The notes beneath the pieces were generated by a model, which was not told where the DNA came from, ran no database searches, and worked only from the letters and a program-made list of their open reading frames with translations. Below, one piece after another: positions 34,301 through 51,341 of a DNA stretch of 64,000 nucleotides; the stretch's first letter is position 1, and every line of letters begins with the position of its first letter. The translations under genes were made by a program, and so were the position numbers. This DNA is from Physcomitrium patens. Its lineage: Eukaryota > Streptophyta > Bryopsida > Funariales > Funariaceae. The stretch is from the NCBI RefSeq assembly GCF_000002425.4, contig NC_037273.1, positions 7,023,506-7,087,505 on the forward strand, in the 5' to 3' direction.

Positions 34301-36245
34301 TTGTAATTTATCAAAGAATAAGTTAGCTTCATTCAAAAAATATATTAATAAAAACTTAGCTAAGAACTTTATATTCCATTCAAAATTTCTAAAAACAATA
34401 TCTATCTTGTTTGTGAAGAAAGAAAATAGATTTTTACTAATGTACATGAATTATCAAAGACTTAATAAAATTATCATCAAGAATAGATACCTTCTATTTT
34501 TAATATCAAGACTTCTTGATCAATTAAATCAAATAAATATTTGTACTAAAATAGATCTACAAAGATAATATAACTTGGTATACATTAAAAAAAAAGAAAT
34601 GAATAGAAGGTTGCATTTTGAACTAAGTAACATCATTTTGAATATAATGTCATGCCTTTTGGAATCACAAATATACTAAATTTATTTTAGCATCTAATGA
34701 TGATGTTTTTTAAAAAAAATAATTTGATGATTTGGTCATTTTTTTATTTTTTATTTTTTATTTTTTTTTATCTTAACAACATTTTAATCTACTCTAAGAA
34801 CAAAAAAGACCATGAACTCCACAAATGTTATTTATTACAAAAATTTGGAGATATAGAATTATATGCCAAGATAAAATATATATATATATATATATATATA
34901 TTTTATATAACTCAAGTTGACTTCTTATAATATATCTTCTCAAATAATAATCTTTTAATAGATCTTGAAAAAAATTCAATCTATCATAGATTGATTAATT
35001 ACAATTCTATCTTATACCAAAAAAAGAAAAATATTATTTTTAATTAATAATAAAAAAATTAATTTGAAGCTAAATCAATTTCATGTGTGAAGAATAAAAT
35101 CAATATTTATTATTGATTTAATGTTTTTTGATCCAATTCAATTAAATATGTCCTTAGATCCTCTTATACATGATATTAAGAACAATTCTTTTAAATGTCA
35201 TACTTCTAAATTTTAATTTAAGAAGAAATATTTTCTATTTCAAGAGATGCTTATATTTTCCAAAAAATGAAGTACAATTACATGTTCTCTAAGCTTATTG
35301 TAATTTCACTACTATAAGATATTTTGGATACAAAAGGCCTTAAAATTAATATTAAAAAATTTATAATAATTTCAAATATAGGAGGCAATTAAAGACTTTA
35401 AACAATAATATGATATTTGTTCAAGATCAAAAATTCCTTATCATTAGTCTTATGCATTTTTTAACTACTACCTATATCAAAACACCTATGGTCAATTTTT
35501 TCTATAGATTTTATCACCAATCTTTTGATCTCAAGCTCTTATGACTTTGTATTTGTTATAATAGATTATTTTACTAAGATGACATATTTTGTAACATTTA
35601 AAAAAATATTATTTATAAAAAAAATAAAAAGCTTCTTTTTTGATAATATTTATTGCTATCAAAGCTTGCGAAGGGATATTATATTAGATAGATGGGATCA
35701 AATTGTATCTTTGTTTAAGAAAATTCTTTTCAAGATATTAGTAAATACATATGAAAAACTAATATATTCAATTTTCTACTAGTTTTTGGTTATATTAGTT
35801 TTTTTATAATAAATGTAATATTTTGGTACATTTGAATTTATTATGATATTAAAAAGATACTATATTAGTTTAAAACTTGGTAAAAAAATTCAAATCTTAC
35901 TTCAATTCTATAGAAAAATCTTATCAAGTAGGTATATTTATTTTTATTAAATTTTAAAGAAGTATTTTTAAATTATTGTTAAAATATTTTTTATTAATTT
36001 TAATAAATATTTTATTGTTTTTAAGATTATACTATCAAATTAAGAATATTCTTCTATACCTTGATAATTATTGTATAACTACTATTACAATCTAAATCAA
36101 ATAAATATCTTATTAACTTTATTAATAACTAAAATTACTTTTATTAAGCTTCTCCAACCTACTAACTATTATAAATGAGTTTCTAAGAAGTGAAATTTAT
36201 GTAGAAAATATCTAATAGAAATTAGTCTTAAGAATCAAGCAAGAA
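34301..36245 (+). pseudogene. Plus-strand chromovirus: RT to integrase, resumed
   Basis: This continues the element interrupted at 24581. RT opens with LSKNKLASFKKYINKNL, then ISILFVKKENRF and [14 protein letters not shown] (frame 34290-34568). The catalytic box is decayed to YLNN before ILIYSKNKKDHE (about 34755-34810). RNase H is unrecognisable. Integrase fragments at about 35505-35600 read like YDFVFVIIDYFTKMTYFV. Further downstream the sequence degrades and ends near a 29-bp poly(A) (36250-36278). No 3' LTR is seen, so the element is truncated on the right. Confidence 0.8.
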
Positions 36246-36246
36246 G

Positions 36247-36249
<3 letters not shown>

Positions 36250-36278
<29 letters not shown>
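36250..36278 (+). repeat. Poly(A)29 tract
   Basis: Twenty-nine A residues at the right end of the decayed plus-strand chromovirus. The composition changes beyond it. Confidence 0.9.
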
Positions 36279-36280
<2 letters not shown>

Positions 36281-37112
36281 TTTAAAAACTTGTTGATTGA
36301 AGGTCCTACTGAAGAAGCACTAAGATATTTATTTCTTGAAAACGTTTTGAAAAGGAAATGTCATATATTGGTCTATTTGACATATTTTAAAACATGGCCT
36401 GATTATTCTGGACTAAAAGTTATAAGGATTTGAAAGTCTTCGTGGAAGGGCTTTTTAGAGCCTGTTACTACTAAGATAGCTACTTTATCATGCTACAGAG
36501 TGGATAATGACCCCCATAAACTAACATAGTATGTTGACTATTAATTTAAATAATATTATTTATCATGCCTATTAAAAAAAATAGTACAAATAGTAAAACA
36601 ATTTTTTTTTAAATAATTTAATTGAATTTTTGTTAAATTTGCTTCACTGCTCAAAGCCTCATTGCCAATCCAAGAACTTGCCCTCATACTCTCATGCAGG
36701 AAACCTATTCGCCTTCATTAGTCTTCCACTGGCGTGCCAATCACTGACTTGCCAATCCCTACCACTTAGACCATGACCATTTTTGTATGAGAACCAACTT
36801 GAGGTTGCTGAAGTCTTCGGGATACTGTCCGAAGCTGAATCCAGTTCATTCTTTTAGATATGTGCCTATGGCGGCAGACAACGAAGGCTGCTCTACTCAA
36901 CTCAGAAGACATTCGTGGCATAATACCACCTACTCCAGTGACTTGACCAGAGAATGGAGTTCACTGGCATGTAACTGAATTCAACGTCTAGCTTGCAGAA
37001 TTTATACGCCACAGGACATGACCTGTGGGGTGAGAATGATGAGCAGTTCAATTCAAAATTTGGGGACTGAATACACAGAATAGTTCCATTTTCATGCGCG
37101 TGCCCACGATCT
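36279..37112. other. Transition zone downstream of the LTP-type receptor kinase
   Basis: 36279-36640 is transitional; a short open stretch at 36300-36430 might be a chromodomain remnant (ILVYLTYFKTWPDY), which is weak. From 36650 the composition is gene-like. This part holds the 3' untranslated region of the minus-strand receptor kinase ending at 37113. No other gene is seen. Confidence 0.4.
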
Positions 37113-40221
<3,109 letters not shown>

Positions 40222-41760
40222 CGACTCAAAGGTTTGTTACCGACGCCTCATACAGCCGCCGAGGATTCTGTTTCCTGCACAAGCTGCTTTGAGTGACTCT
40301 TCATGTCTCCCCTTTTCTTTCTACCGAAAAAAATACTGAATATCACTGTAGCGTCCAAAAATAGCTCAATGCTCAAATCTGGGCGCTGTACAAACCTCAA
40401 GTGCGTTATTTGAAAACCTTGGCATGAATTTTAGACCAATGTTCCATACAACCATGTGAGACGAGCTATCGGGTATTCCATGCAATTCGACACCATGATC
40501 CAATAAAAATCTGGGATTTGCTTGTACTGCACCCAAGACGTCGTCGAACCTCAGTCCAGAAAAAAGGCACCTTGCAGCTTGATCCAGCGCGCTAGCTTCG
40601 ACTTCAAGTGGTTCCTTGCAGGCCACTTCCCTTCGTTCCAAATCTATCTTTTCTAATGTTAACCGCGAGTGGACAGTACATGGCAACCCTAGTAGAACAA
40701 CTGACTTCGATCTCCACATACGAACGCAATCTCCGCTTCTTTGCAGAAAGCACCGAACGAAGCGTTGAAGACAAAGGAACCCCCTACGAAGAATACTTAG
40801 CAACTAATGAGCCGAACCAAAAACCTGCACGAGCTCGTGTGCAAAACGCCGCCTGAACGTCACCCACTTAGTCCACGACTGATTCCCGATATACACCTCC
40901 TTCATTCTGGAGCCGTACCGGCAAGTTGTGAAGACACAACAAAACTGCCAAGATGAGAACCTCGAGCAAACCCACGAAGTAGTTGAACACCTGTGAAGAA
41001 ACCTTCACACCCATGTAGTCGGTACACACAGTCAACTTGATTAGCCGCAGCACTCCAAGGTTAATCAACTCCAGAACCTGTTGCTTGCTATATCGGCGAT
41101 TGTTCCTGCATGTCACCTACATGGTCACTAGGCAAATAATCCAGCGCAGAAGCAGGGGTGGGTTTGGTTCAGCGACACAGCGTAGTCTTCCACGCATTGA
41201 AACTGAGGGCGTACCCTCGCGTTACCACCATCGCAGGAGTTGCGCAAATTTCATAACCAACAGATGACTGTTGAAGTGTAAGCAGGGTGCAGGACTGCAG
41301 CAGATGCAGCATGGATGATGGATATGGAGAGTCTGTTATCGACTTCAGTGGACTGTCTCCACCACCTCCCTGTCGGCCTCAATGCGGCCTTGCGTTGGGT
41401 TGATTTGCTGATGGAATTTGCAGCCTCCTGATCTCGTTAGATTAGGTTTGCAAAGCTGCTTTATGTGACTGTCGGTTTCGAGGAATGAGTGCGAGCCTAC
41501 TCATGGTCCCTTAGCATGCAGCCTGGCTTTGATCCAGGAATTTTTATTACTCTCTCTGTTTTATTTTTTTTATTTTTTTGTGTTTTTTTTTATTGGGTTT
41601 GTTGTCATACTCGTTGTCGTATTGTTGCCCGGTGGGCTGTTGTTTTGGATTTTCGTACCAAATAGTAGGTTCATGTGCATGATGAGCGATAATGCTTCAC
41701 AAGTCTGTTTTTTTGTTGTGGACTGCCAAATATGTTAAGCAACTCTGGGTTAATTTCTCT
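40222..41760. other. Upstream region of the receptor kinase, no firm gene
   Basis: Normal composition. It presumably contains the 5' leader and promoter of the receptor kinase. A 145-residue minus-strand frame (40366-40803) and a 82-residue minus-strand frame with one hydrophobic stretch (40868-41116) are open, but neither resembles a known domain and no splice pair joins them convincingly. A T-rich stretch at 41540-41600 produces a spurious hydrophobic frame. Confidence 0.35.
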
Positions 41761-42700
41761 TTTTTAAAGGAATTAAAGTTATTCTATTTTTATTGATAGC
41801 AAGGTGATCACGAAGAATCGACCTCGTAAATGGGTTATAGGGAGGATGAATATTTGAAAGCAATATTCATCTACATGAAGAAGTCGTACAAGTTCAAAAA
41901 AATTTAGTTTGTGTGCTTAAGTTGGTAATTACATTCCAAGATTAATAGGAGTTTTTCAAAATAAATTACAACAATATGATTTGATTCTGTAATGCAAAGA
42001 AAGTCAATGCATGAAATGAAATTTTACATGTAAAACTTGCTTCTTGAAGTTATAGTGATTACATATAAAAAAAATAGATATATATATATATATATATATT
42101 AAACGTTCTTTTGTGCAAAATATCTCTTATTTTTTATAATAATAAAAAATAAAAAACATGTGTATACTATGGCCTTTCTAATGTTCTAATTGCTTTATAT
42201 CAAAAAAAATATAGGACAAAGGTTTCCTCATTAGTAAAGAGCATGTCAAAAGCTTCAATTCTAGTGCATGTTAGAGTTGCAGAAGAGGGGTAGCCTTGCA
42301 TTTAAAGCTCATTAAATACTTGTAGACATCCTAATTGTACTATATTAGAAGGAAAAAGTAGGTGGGCAATGTTCTAAATTTGAAGGGCATATGTTTATGT
42401 ATAAATATAAATATGTTTATTTATTGAGAAGTCATTTTTAATAATAATACTAATAAAATATTATTGTAAAAAATCAGTAGATTTAAGAATGAGTGATGAG
42501 AATAATACAGAACTAGTAAAATAATAATACAGAACGAGTAAAATAATAATACAGAATGAATAAAATGATAATACAAAATGAATAATATAATTCTGTGGTA
42601 AATATTGTATTTTGGCAACTCAATTTGTCCTTTTGTGCTTAAAATTGATGGTAAGCCTCCTAAAATGTACATATCCAATGAAATAGGTATTTTTTACTTT
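41761..42700. other. AT-rich DNA with short tandem repeats
   Basis: Strongly AT-rich, with no protein remnant recognised. It contains a TA run at about 42078-42100 and the 22-bp tandem array at 42501-42588. Confidence 0.45.
42501..42588 (+). repeat. Four 22-bp tandem repeats
   Basis: The unit is aataatacagaac(g/t)agtaaa plus at. Units 1-3 (42501-42566) are nearly identical and the fourth (42567-42588) is diverged. Confidence 0.9.
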
Positions 42701-44700
42701 ATACATTAATAAGAATAAAATCTGCAAGGGTTGACACATGGAAGCTGTGAGCTTTAATCAGACACCTCTCAGTGAAGCTCGCATTCGCCGAAACCTCCAT
42801 GAGTTTTTGCCTCGAGGGGTGAGTCATTCAAAACAAAGATGGACTACGTTGTAGAGATTTGAAATCTTTTGAGTGATCTTCATGACTGCAGCCCTGATTC
42901 CATACTGGTATGTCTGGCATGGCAGGCGATGCAATTATGCGGTGCAAGCATTGATGACTGACTGACTGACTGACGCCATCAAGCAGACTAATCGGACAAC
43001 TGTGTTTAGCTGCCGCGAGTGGACCTGACACTAGCCACCTCCAAGCCTCCTGCCGAGGGTGGGTTGGGTTGGGCTGGGCTCGGCCTGCGCACTAGGGGAC
43101 TGCCTGCAGCACTCAAGCTCGGCGGGAACTTCGTCTGCTCCATCGATGTGCATTTAAGAGACCTCACAGTATCACGACATCACCCATCAATGCGCAAAAT
43201 GTGGCCGCGGTGCCATGCCAACCAGCTCATGTCAATAGGGTCCCACTTATTGCAGTCAGAAGCTTACGGTGGGACGAAACGGTCCAGTTACATCTTTTGG
43301 CGATGAGATGTCCAATTGGATTTCCGGGTCATGTGTCCCTCGTATGATAAGCTGGGGCTTCTTGAAGCAACTTGGGTGAGATGTTGATGTGGTGGCGAAC
43401 TCTGAAATTTGCAGCCTTTGCTGTAGCATCTGCGATTGAGGCATTTCTGCCTGCCTTTGACACTCTGAACAGGGTTTTATGATTTTTGTTATTTTAATTT
43501 ATTTTCACGTGGATATAATGAACTGTGAGTTTAGTCAACTGAGACGATCATGACCCCACGCATGTGACAAAGAAGTTGCTTGGAAAAATCTCCTGGAATT
43601 CATGGGCTTTGGATGCTCCAGTACAACAGTTTCGTTCAATGTATGAAAGTACAAAACACTAATTCGGCTGTTGAGAAACGATGTACTTGCTCATCCACCA
43701 CCTGCGCCATTAATTTTACAAATATGGAATAACTACTGTAATTATCTAGCAGCATGAGTTAGGGCTTCAGAGCAGTCGCCACGAGGCTGCATAATTTGGT
43801 AGCCAAGTCGAAACTGCGTGTTACGTCTCCCCATGATCAATGTGATGAAAAACAGAATATCGACACTCTGGATAGATTTGTTGCACCGTACTCAAATATT
43901 CAACAACGAATGTAAAAGCTTCACACCAGACTGCATCCAAGGTCCTTATGAACGTAGTAAGCACCAGTTTACACATACACGCACTTCTGTAAGTTCATTT
44001 ATATATATATATATATAATACTATATATATATGAATACAAATGTCCTATTGCCATCCAGCTGTTTTAGACCTGCTTGGTTGCTCTCCTGCAGCTCAGTGC
44101 TTGACAATACCCGTTGGAAATCTTCTGAATAATGCGTCCAATCTCCATCAATTCAAGAATCACACCTCACAAATCCTAGAAGCTTGGACCGTGCTCATGG
44201 CTGCTCAGTCATGGCCCCAGTAGCCGCAGTAGACGCAGAAGCAAAAGCAGGTCGCACTCTCATTAGGTCACAGTACTCAAACAAAATTAATTAGGCCAGA
44301 AATTCTGCTGTATTGTACTCATAACTGAACTGTAGGCCATAATTCTGGCCAGACTTGTATGCACTTCGGAGTTAGCACTTCACCTGCAGCTGTACACAAG
44401 TATGGCAAGAAATATGAAGGCAAGAGTGTGACGTTTGAGGAAACTAAGAGAATGGACTGTGGAGAGCAGAATAGTACATACTTCTCTATCGGCTGGGGGT
44501 CGTATCAGAATGAATGATTAGTGGTCAAGACTCGCTCGCTATGTGCAATCTTAAGGAGATAAAACATACAACTGTAAACACTTGTATTTGTGTTTCAAAG
44601 AAGTGCAAAAGGAAAGACTATTGTTTCTGGGAGGATTTGTGAGTAGTCTTATAAAAGTAGTTGAAACTTAATCTATTTCGGAGACAAAAAAAGAATCTGT
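42701..44700. other. Unique region of normal composition, no gene recognised
   Basis: The composition suggests gene-associated DNA. It holds an ACTG tetranucleotide run (42956-42974) and a ggttgggttgggctgggctc stretch (43061-43080). Frames up to 95 residues occur on both strands without recognisable domains. A noncoding transcript or distal regulatory DNA is possible but unsupported. Confidence 0.35.
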
Positions 44701-44883
44701 AAGGTGTCAATTAGAACCATATTTGTTTGCCTTTTTAATACAATGATGTAATAGTTTTCTGTATATGATACAAATACTAACATCAAATGTAGAGAAAAAC
44801 TAACAATATATAAAAATTATTTAGTTAAACTTTTAAAAATTAAAAAAATATGCTATTAAAATAAAAAATTTTTTTAATATAAT

Positions 44884-44931
<48 letters not shown>

Positions 44932-45292
44932 TAAAAAAATATTAAATCCAACCAAGATGTAAATAATACCTATATATATATATATATATATATGTGTAGA
45001 TTTATCTATTATACAAAGGTCTTTTGTGGCTAAAGAATAAATTCTTATTATATCTTCAAAATGAATAGATTAATCTCTCTATAAATGTAAAAATCTATAT
45101 TAATACCATCTAAAATTATAATTATTTTTATGTTATAAAAAAATCAATAATGTATATATATATTTCTAGCATTAAAATTAATATTTTTAGTAATAGTAAA
45201 TTGGAAAAAGTCTTGATAGAATAATTAATATATTTTTTGAGTATTTAAATTATTTTTTTCATAATTAAGCACTAAAATTTAATAAAAAAAGA

Positions 45293-45328
<36 letters not shown>

Positions 45329-45900
45329 TAATTTTTATTATTTATTCTAAATTACTATAATTAGAGATAACTTTTATCTAATACATCTTTTAAATACTTG
45401 AAATATCTTTGTAAATAATTGAATGTGTAATTTAATAAAGGATATATTTTAGATTATTTTTTATTTTACTAAAAAACTTATATTTTTGAAATATATATAT
45501 TTTTAAAGTAATATATTTAAATAAAAATAGTTATTAAATATATATAGATATATATATATATATATATATATTTTTAATTACCAAAATAGATAACAATCTT
45601 AGACTTGTATATTTTTATAAACAAAAGTATCATATAAAAACTTCTTTATTACAAAAGATATGTCAAAAAAATGCTTCTATTGTGGAATATTTTTATAGTA
45701 GTTTCTTAAAATTTTAAAAATCTAATAAAAGATTTTATAGCCTTCATGTTTGATCTAATACTACTTCTTGTTTATACTTTTATTTTTTAAAAATACTACA
45801 TTTTATATAAAAGAATACATACATATATATAACTATTTTATTTGATTAATATAGATATTATTAATATTTTTTATTTTATAAATAAAATAAAAATTAAAAG
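44701..45900. other. AT-rich DNA with many TA microsatellites
   Basis: TA runs occur at about 44887-44939, 44970-44992, 45297-45325 and 45548-45570. There is no coding remnant. It is probably the decayed 3' part of the gypsy element that becomes readable from about 46100. Confidence 0.45.
44887..44939. repeat. (TA)n microsatellite
   Basis: An uninterrupted TA run of about 53 bp in noncoding AT-rich DNA. Confidence 0.95.
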
Positions 45901-46099
45901 TCATTGTTCAATAGAAGAATATATCATGTAATTATAACTAAGCTTTGCTAATAGTAAAAGACTTGTGCAATCATTTTAATGGTAGTTGATGGTATACCTT
46001 AAATATTGCTCCAAAACTTATTTTATTTATTTTTTATATATCAATTTAGGGATGGTAAGCCAAAGATAATTTTATATTTAATTTTAATATCTTAAAAAT

Positions 46100-49000
46100 A
46101 ATTTTCTAAAACCTTGATACAAATTAATTTTCTTTGTTGGATGTAATATTCCTTAAAAATCCATGATAGCAATAAATATTATGAAGGAAAAGTTTAGCTA
46201 TTTTTTCACCATTGATAGATTTTGTACATAATACATAACATGCCATTTTAGTAAAACAATCTAATATCACAAATATAATATCATATGAATTTGAAATTAG
46301 AATATTTGTGATAAAATCCATAGAAACAAAAGTCCATGGTTATTTTGATATTAATAATGGCTAAAAAAGTCTGCAAGATTAATGTTAAGGAATTATTTTT
46401 TTAAAAAAGACATCAAAATTTTTTATAAAGATTTAATTTCTTTTCACATTTGAAGCCACTAAAAATCATTGCATATTGATTCCAAAATCTTATTATATCT
46501 AAAATGACTTGCAGCTTAAAAATTGTAATAAGCTTATAAAGTATATAATTATACTTTATCTTTTAGAATATACAAGTATTTTTTTAAATAGAATTGAATT
46601 TTTTTTAATTTAAAATTAAAAATATCTTAAATAAGAAGATTTAACGACATACTTGATTAAATTTGCTCAAAAGAAATTGAATCAACAATCAATGTTGATT
46701 TTAAAGTTTAAAGATAAAATTACTAAGGCTTCAAAAGAATTAATGTTCCTGATCAAAAGTTGTTTTTTTATTTATTTTAGTATAAAATAAGAACATCTAG
46801 AAAAGACATTTGATAAATCTTATTTTTTTCTTAGACAATACATGATCTTGAAATCAAATCTTAATAATAACGTGCTTCAATAAGCATGGCAACAATTTAG
46901 AACATGTACTGAAATAAAATACTTAGAATTCTTGTGATTTATATATATAGTAAATAAGTTAGAAGAACCTTTCAAATATTGGTGCTTTTCTTGAAATGAA
47001 TCCATAATTACAAGAAGTTCTTTGTTGTGAATCTTATAATTGATTTTTATAATTATTTTTTTAAAATAAAAAATTATTAAATGAATTTTATTATTTATTT
47101 TCACTTATGAAAATATTGAATTTAATACAAAATATAATTTTTTAAAAATAAAAATACCTATAAAAAGTTGAAACAAATCAAAATTAATACAAAAATAAAA
47201 ATTATCTTCAAAGCTTTAATTGATGGTTTTGTTTATTTATTTAATTTAAATATATCTTTGTAAGTCAAATGTACAATTTGAGCTACAACTTGAGAATAAT
47301 TCTTGATGAATTTTTGATATTAATTAATAAATATTAAAAAATATTACAAATCTTTTTTTTATTTTTAAAATCATTTAATCTATTATAGTTTAATTTTTTT
47401 AAGATCCATTATAAGACCATCATTTAAAATTGTATATTCTAAAAAATAAACTTGAAGTATATAAAATATATTTTTTTTTATCTTAGAATAGAATCCTTCA
47501 TCTTTAAGTTTTTATAACATACAAAATATATGAAATTTATAACATTTTATGTTTATAAAGAAAACTAAAATATTATCTTTAGAACAGACAACAAAAGCAT
47601 CCAATTTTTTTAAAAAAATATTATTTATAAGATATTAAATATTAGTTGATATATTTATGAATCCAAAAGGTATGACATTATATTTAAAATGATTATATCT
47701 AATTCAAAATGTAACCTTCTATTCATTTTTTTTTATGCATACCAAAATATATATTTTTTATAGATCTGTTTTTGTACAGAGCTTGACTTGATTCAATTAA
47801 TTTTAAATTTTAAATACCAAAGATAATAAGTATCTATTTTAGATGGTAATCTTGTTGATTTCTTAGTAATTCAATTACATCTACAATGATCTATAGTTTT
47901 TTTCACAAACAAGATAGAAGCTACAACAAAAGATTTAAAATAACATATAAAGTTTTTTGTTAGGTTCTCATCAATGTATTCTTTGAGTTTGGCCTATTCA
48001 TTTTATAATAAGCTATATATTGATTCAAATAGCAGTTGAATTCTTTCTTAAAGATCAATTGGATAATCATGAAAATAATATTCTAAAAAAATATCTATAT
48101 TTTTTTTTTCAAAAATGTCTTGGTAATCTTAGTATTAACTTGGAATATTACTTGAAGTCTTTCATCCATCAAAAATAGATATGGTATAAATTACAAAAGA
48201 TGACCATTTTTTTTTTTAGCATTCATGAAAGCTCATGTACCTATAAATGATAGTTTGGTTATATCAAATTTATATCTTTTTACTTAAATAATAAAATTTT
48301 GAGTTAAAATATGGAAAAAATTAAGGTTATAAGATATCTACTTTATTTAAAGATTATACTTTTTTAGCTATAATAATTATAAAATAATTAAGTTGGAAGA
48401 AGATCTAATCATATTCAATATTACTAAGCTACAAAAAAAAGGTTTCTTAACTAAAATTATTTCTTGTTCTTTAACAAATTATTTTTCTATAAAATAAGCT
48501 AAGGTTTTTAAATCTAACAAAGCAAAGACTTTGTAATTTTTTAGTTCTAAAAAAATATCTATTATAAAATAAGATGAGGGTTCTAAGAGCAAAATATGAT
48601 CCTTACTATATATTGCATAGGATTTTAATTATATGATCTTTGTTGTAGCTAGACAAACTAGTTTTTTGACACGTCATCTTTTTTGGCAACCATGCTCTTT
48701 ATTTTTTAATTGCATTGCTTCTTTAGACAATGTTGAGTAGTATGTTTTGGTTTTCAATAATATAAGTACAAACCTTTTTGATCATATCAAGTCTTTTTTA
48801 GCTTGCAAAGAAGTTTAAAATGTACCATATCAATTTGCATTGGTTTCAACCTTAATAAGTAAGTTTTTAAAAACTTAAAAATTATTGCCATAATCTAATT
48901 TTTTATCTCTTCAACTAAATTTTTATTCTTAGAATCTTTTAAAAAATTGATTAAAGCATACAATACCTTGAAAAAAAATAAATTTCTATTGAATTTATTT

Positions 49001-50001
49001 TTGATGTGATCAATAATAATTTTTTAACCATATCTTTCTAGTCATTTCAAAATTGGTTGATAAGGGTTTTATCATTTCAATCTACATTGCAAGTAAGGTT
49101 TTAAAAGTCAACAATATATATGGTAGTTAAATGTGATCATTGTCATAAAGATAAGAGTTTAATCTCTTCTATCATTTCTAAGTCACTTTCTCCAAATGTG
49201 GTAGTAGATACTTCTAAGAATAAATTTAAATCATAAAAGAGTCTTAAATCTTTTTCTATCAAAGGTAAAAATTACTAAAGATCACTTTTAAATAGAAATG
49301 CACTTATGAATCCAACTTAAATAAATCCATGAAGGTATTGAAAAGGATGTAACTTTAGATAGAGCTTGACTTATTTTAAAAATCCTTAAAATTTTAATCT
49401 AATTCCATCAAATTTTTTTGATATATTAATTCTTATATCTCTTATATTTGTAATAACAAGACTTTTTGGATTTAATCACAAGCTTAATCCACTTACTTCT
49501 CTCAATTACATAACTTTTTGGTGTGAATTTTGAACTTTATGTTTAATTTCTTTCATTGGTGTAGGAATAATATTTCTATGTTTGAGGTTGATAATATGTA
49601 AGATTAATAATTTAAGAATGTTGACAAGCTTATGAAGATCTTTAAAAGTTGCAAACCTATTTTCACTTTTTTCAAGTATATTATCCATAAGTTAAATTGG
49701 AAGAAGGTTATCTACAATCCTTAATATTAAATAAAATTTTCTTAAGGAGCAATAATCTATTTTTTTCAAGAAAAGAATCAATAATAGAAAATAAAAAATA
49801 TTAATTTAAAGATAGATAGACCTTATTATTTAAATAACAAAAAATAAATTAGAATAATTTACTTATTTCTAAAATAAAATAAAAATAGTAAAATTTACAT
49901 TTATAAAGCTTTTAAGAAGCTTTTGTATTAGATATTATTAAATTTACTTACATTTATTTTTTATCCAATATTTCTTATCTTGATATTTATGTGTGTCTAT
50001 G
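46100..50001 (-). mobile_element. Third chromovirus copy, minus strand, decayed
   Basis: Reading on the minus strand: a short LTR remnant (50001 to about 49862), leader, gag (frame 49688-49506, RFATFKDLHKLVNIL) and a zinc-knuckle region (about 48790-48660). Then come protease (48600-48100), RT (47960-47330), RNase H (47104-46877, INYKIHNKELLVIMDSF) and integrase (46321-46124, MDFITNILISNSYDIIFVI). It is the same family as the elements at 21-36 kb. Here the gag-protease junction (about 48600-48670) has no R insertion. The LTR remnant is only about 140 bp, so most of it is deleted. The 3' LTR was not found. Confidence 0.8.
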
Positions 50002-50229
50002 ATAAAATTATATTAAATATGAAATCAACTACTGTAGCTATTAATGTATATATAATTATATTTATTATTATTTTATATAGAATCCTTTACATTTCATCAT
50101 CAATTTGTATAAACTCCTCATTTATAAGCTTTATCAACTTTAAATTTGCATCAAGATGTGTTGCAATTGGTTTGTACTATTACAAGTTAAATTATTTTAG
50201 TATATTATTACTAGATTTATTTTAGCTCA

Positions 50230-51341
50230 TATTTAATGTATATATAATTATATTTAGAAATAAAGAGCTCAATATTGAGTTTTTGAGGAATTTTTAAACT
50301 TAGTGATGTTCTCAATCGGTTTTGATTTTGAGAAATAAAAATATGTTTACAAATGTGAGGGTTTCTTAAGTTTTGTAATGTATATATAGATGAATTTTGG
50401 ATAATATGTTGGTGTATTAGTTATAAATGTATATGAAAATTTTGAGATCAATTAAATAGTTAGATCAAAGTGTGTGAAGGTTTTTGTAGGTTGAGGTCTT
50501 AGAAATTGGAGTTTGAGGGTTAGTGAATATTTTTAAGATCTTCAATAATTTTTCAATTGGATTGAAGTGAATTTTTTTGTATAGAAATTAGACTTGATTA
50601 TTAATATTTAGTGTGAAATTTGGAAACAACTTAAAGGTTTAAAAAAGAAATATTGGAATTAGAAGTTCAATATTTAGATTAGAGTAGGAGGCTACTAAAC
50701 GCCCAATTGGATTATCTTGCATTTCTCTCAATTAGTAAGTACAATTAATTTCATCTTTCTTTTGCTTGTTTTTGATAAGACATTAAGAAGTGGAATTTTT
50801 TTGAGTTGATATCAGTAGCTTGATTATTAATTATTGAGATTCCATTTGCTATAGAATTTATTAACAATTTATTTAAGATCTAAGTTTTGATTAGAATTTG
50901 ATTTAGAATTTCGTCTTGGATTTGGTTAAAATTAGAATTTTCTTAAGATTTGATTTAAAACTTATCTAAGATTTGTTTAAGATTTTGGATTTCATTAGGA
51001 TTTTATTAGGATTTGACCTTAAGTTTGATTAAGATTCAATTAGGGTTTCAATTAGAATTTGACTTAGGATTTGACCTAAGATTTCGTTAAGATTTAATTA
51101 GAATTTTAATTAGAATTATATTAAAATTTTTATTTTTAGTATTTTTTAAAGATTCTTTGTGTTTCTTTTATAACTTCTTTTAAATTTATTTCAATAATTT
51201 AAAGTTTGATTGGGTTACTAAAGATTACTTGAAGTTTATTTAAGGCTCTATTAGACTTGGTAGAATTATTGTTGCATTATTACTTATCTTTTATAGCCAG
51301 GTATGTAATTCATTCTTAAGCAAGAATACATGCATTACAAC
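50230..51341 (-). mobile_element. Family R repeat copy (reverse orientation)
   Basis: Read on the minus strand it starts near 51341 (tgttgtaatgcatg, then cttgcttaagaatg and cctggc). It passes the array as TTAGGATTT-type units on the plus strand (50880-51130) and continues with the unique R part (50280-50600, gagttttt gaggaa and related blocks). The far end is approximate. Length is about 1.1 kb. Confidence 0.75.

Noticed and set aside
36300-36430. Chromodomain at the end of the plus-strand chromovirus
   Set aside because: The open stretch has Y/F/W residues in places resembling a chromodomain, but it lacks the typical E-TWEP core seen in the minus-strand copy. It is kept only as a weak possibility.
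40366-40803. A 145-residue minus-strand frame upstream of the receptor kinase
   Set aside because: No domain, signal or splice partner could be recognised. It may be leader sequence of the kinase gene, so it is mentioned only as part of the upstream region.
41529-41738. A strongly hydrophobic 69-residue frame resembling a membrane protein
   Set aside because: The hydrophobicity comes from a T-rich low-complexity stretch (Phe/Leu codons). There is no charge pattern, context or homology to support a protein.
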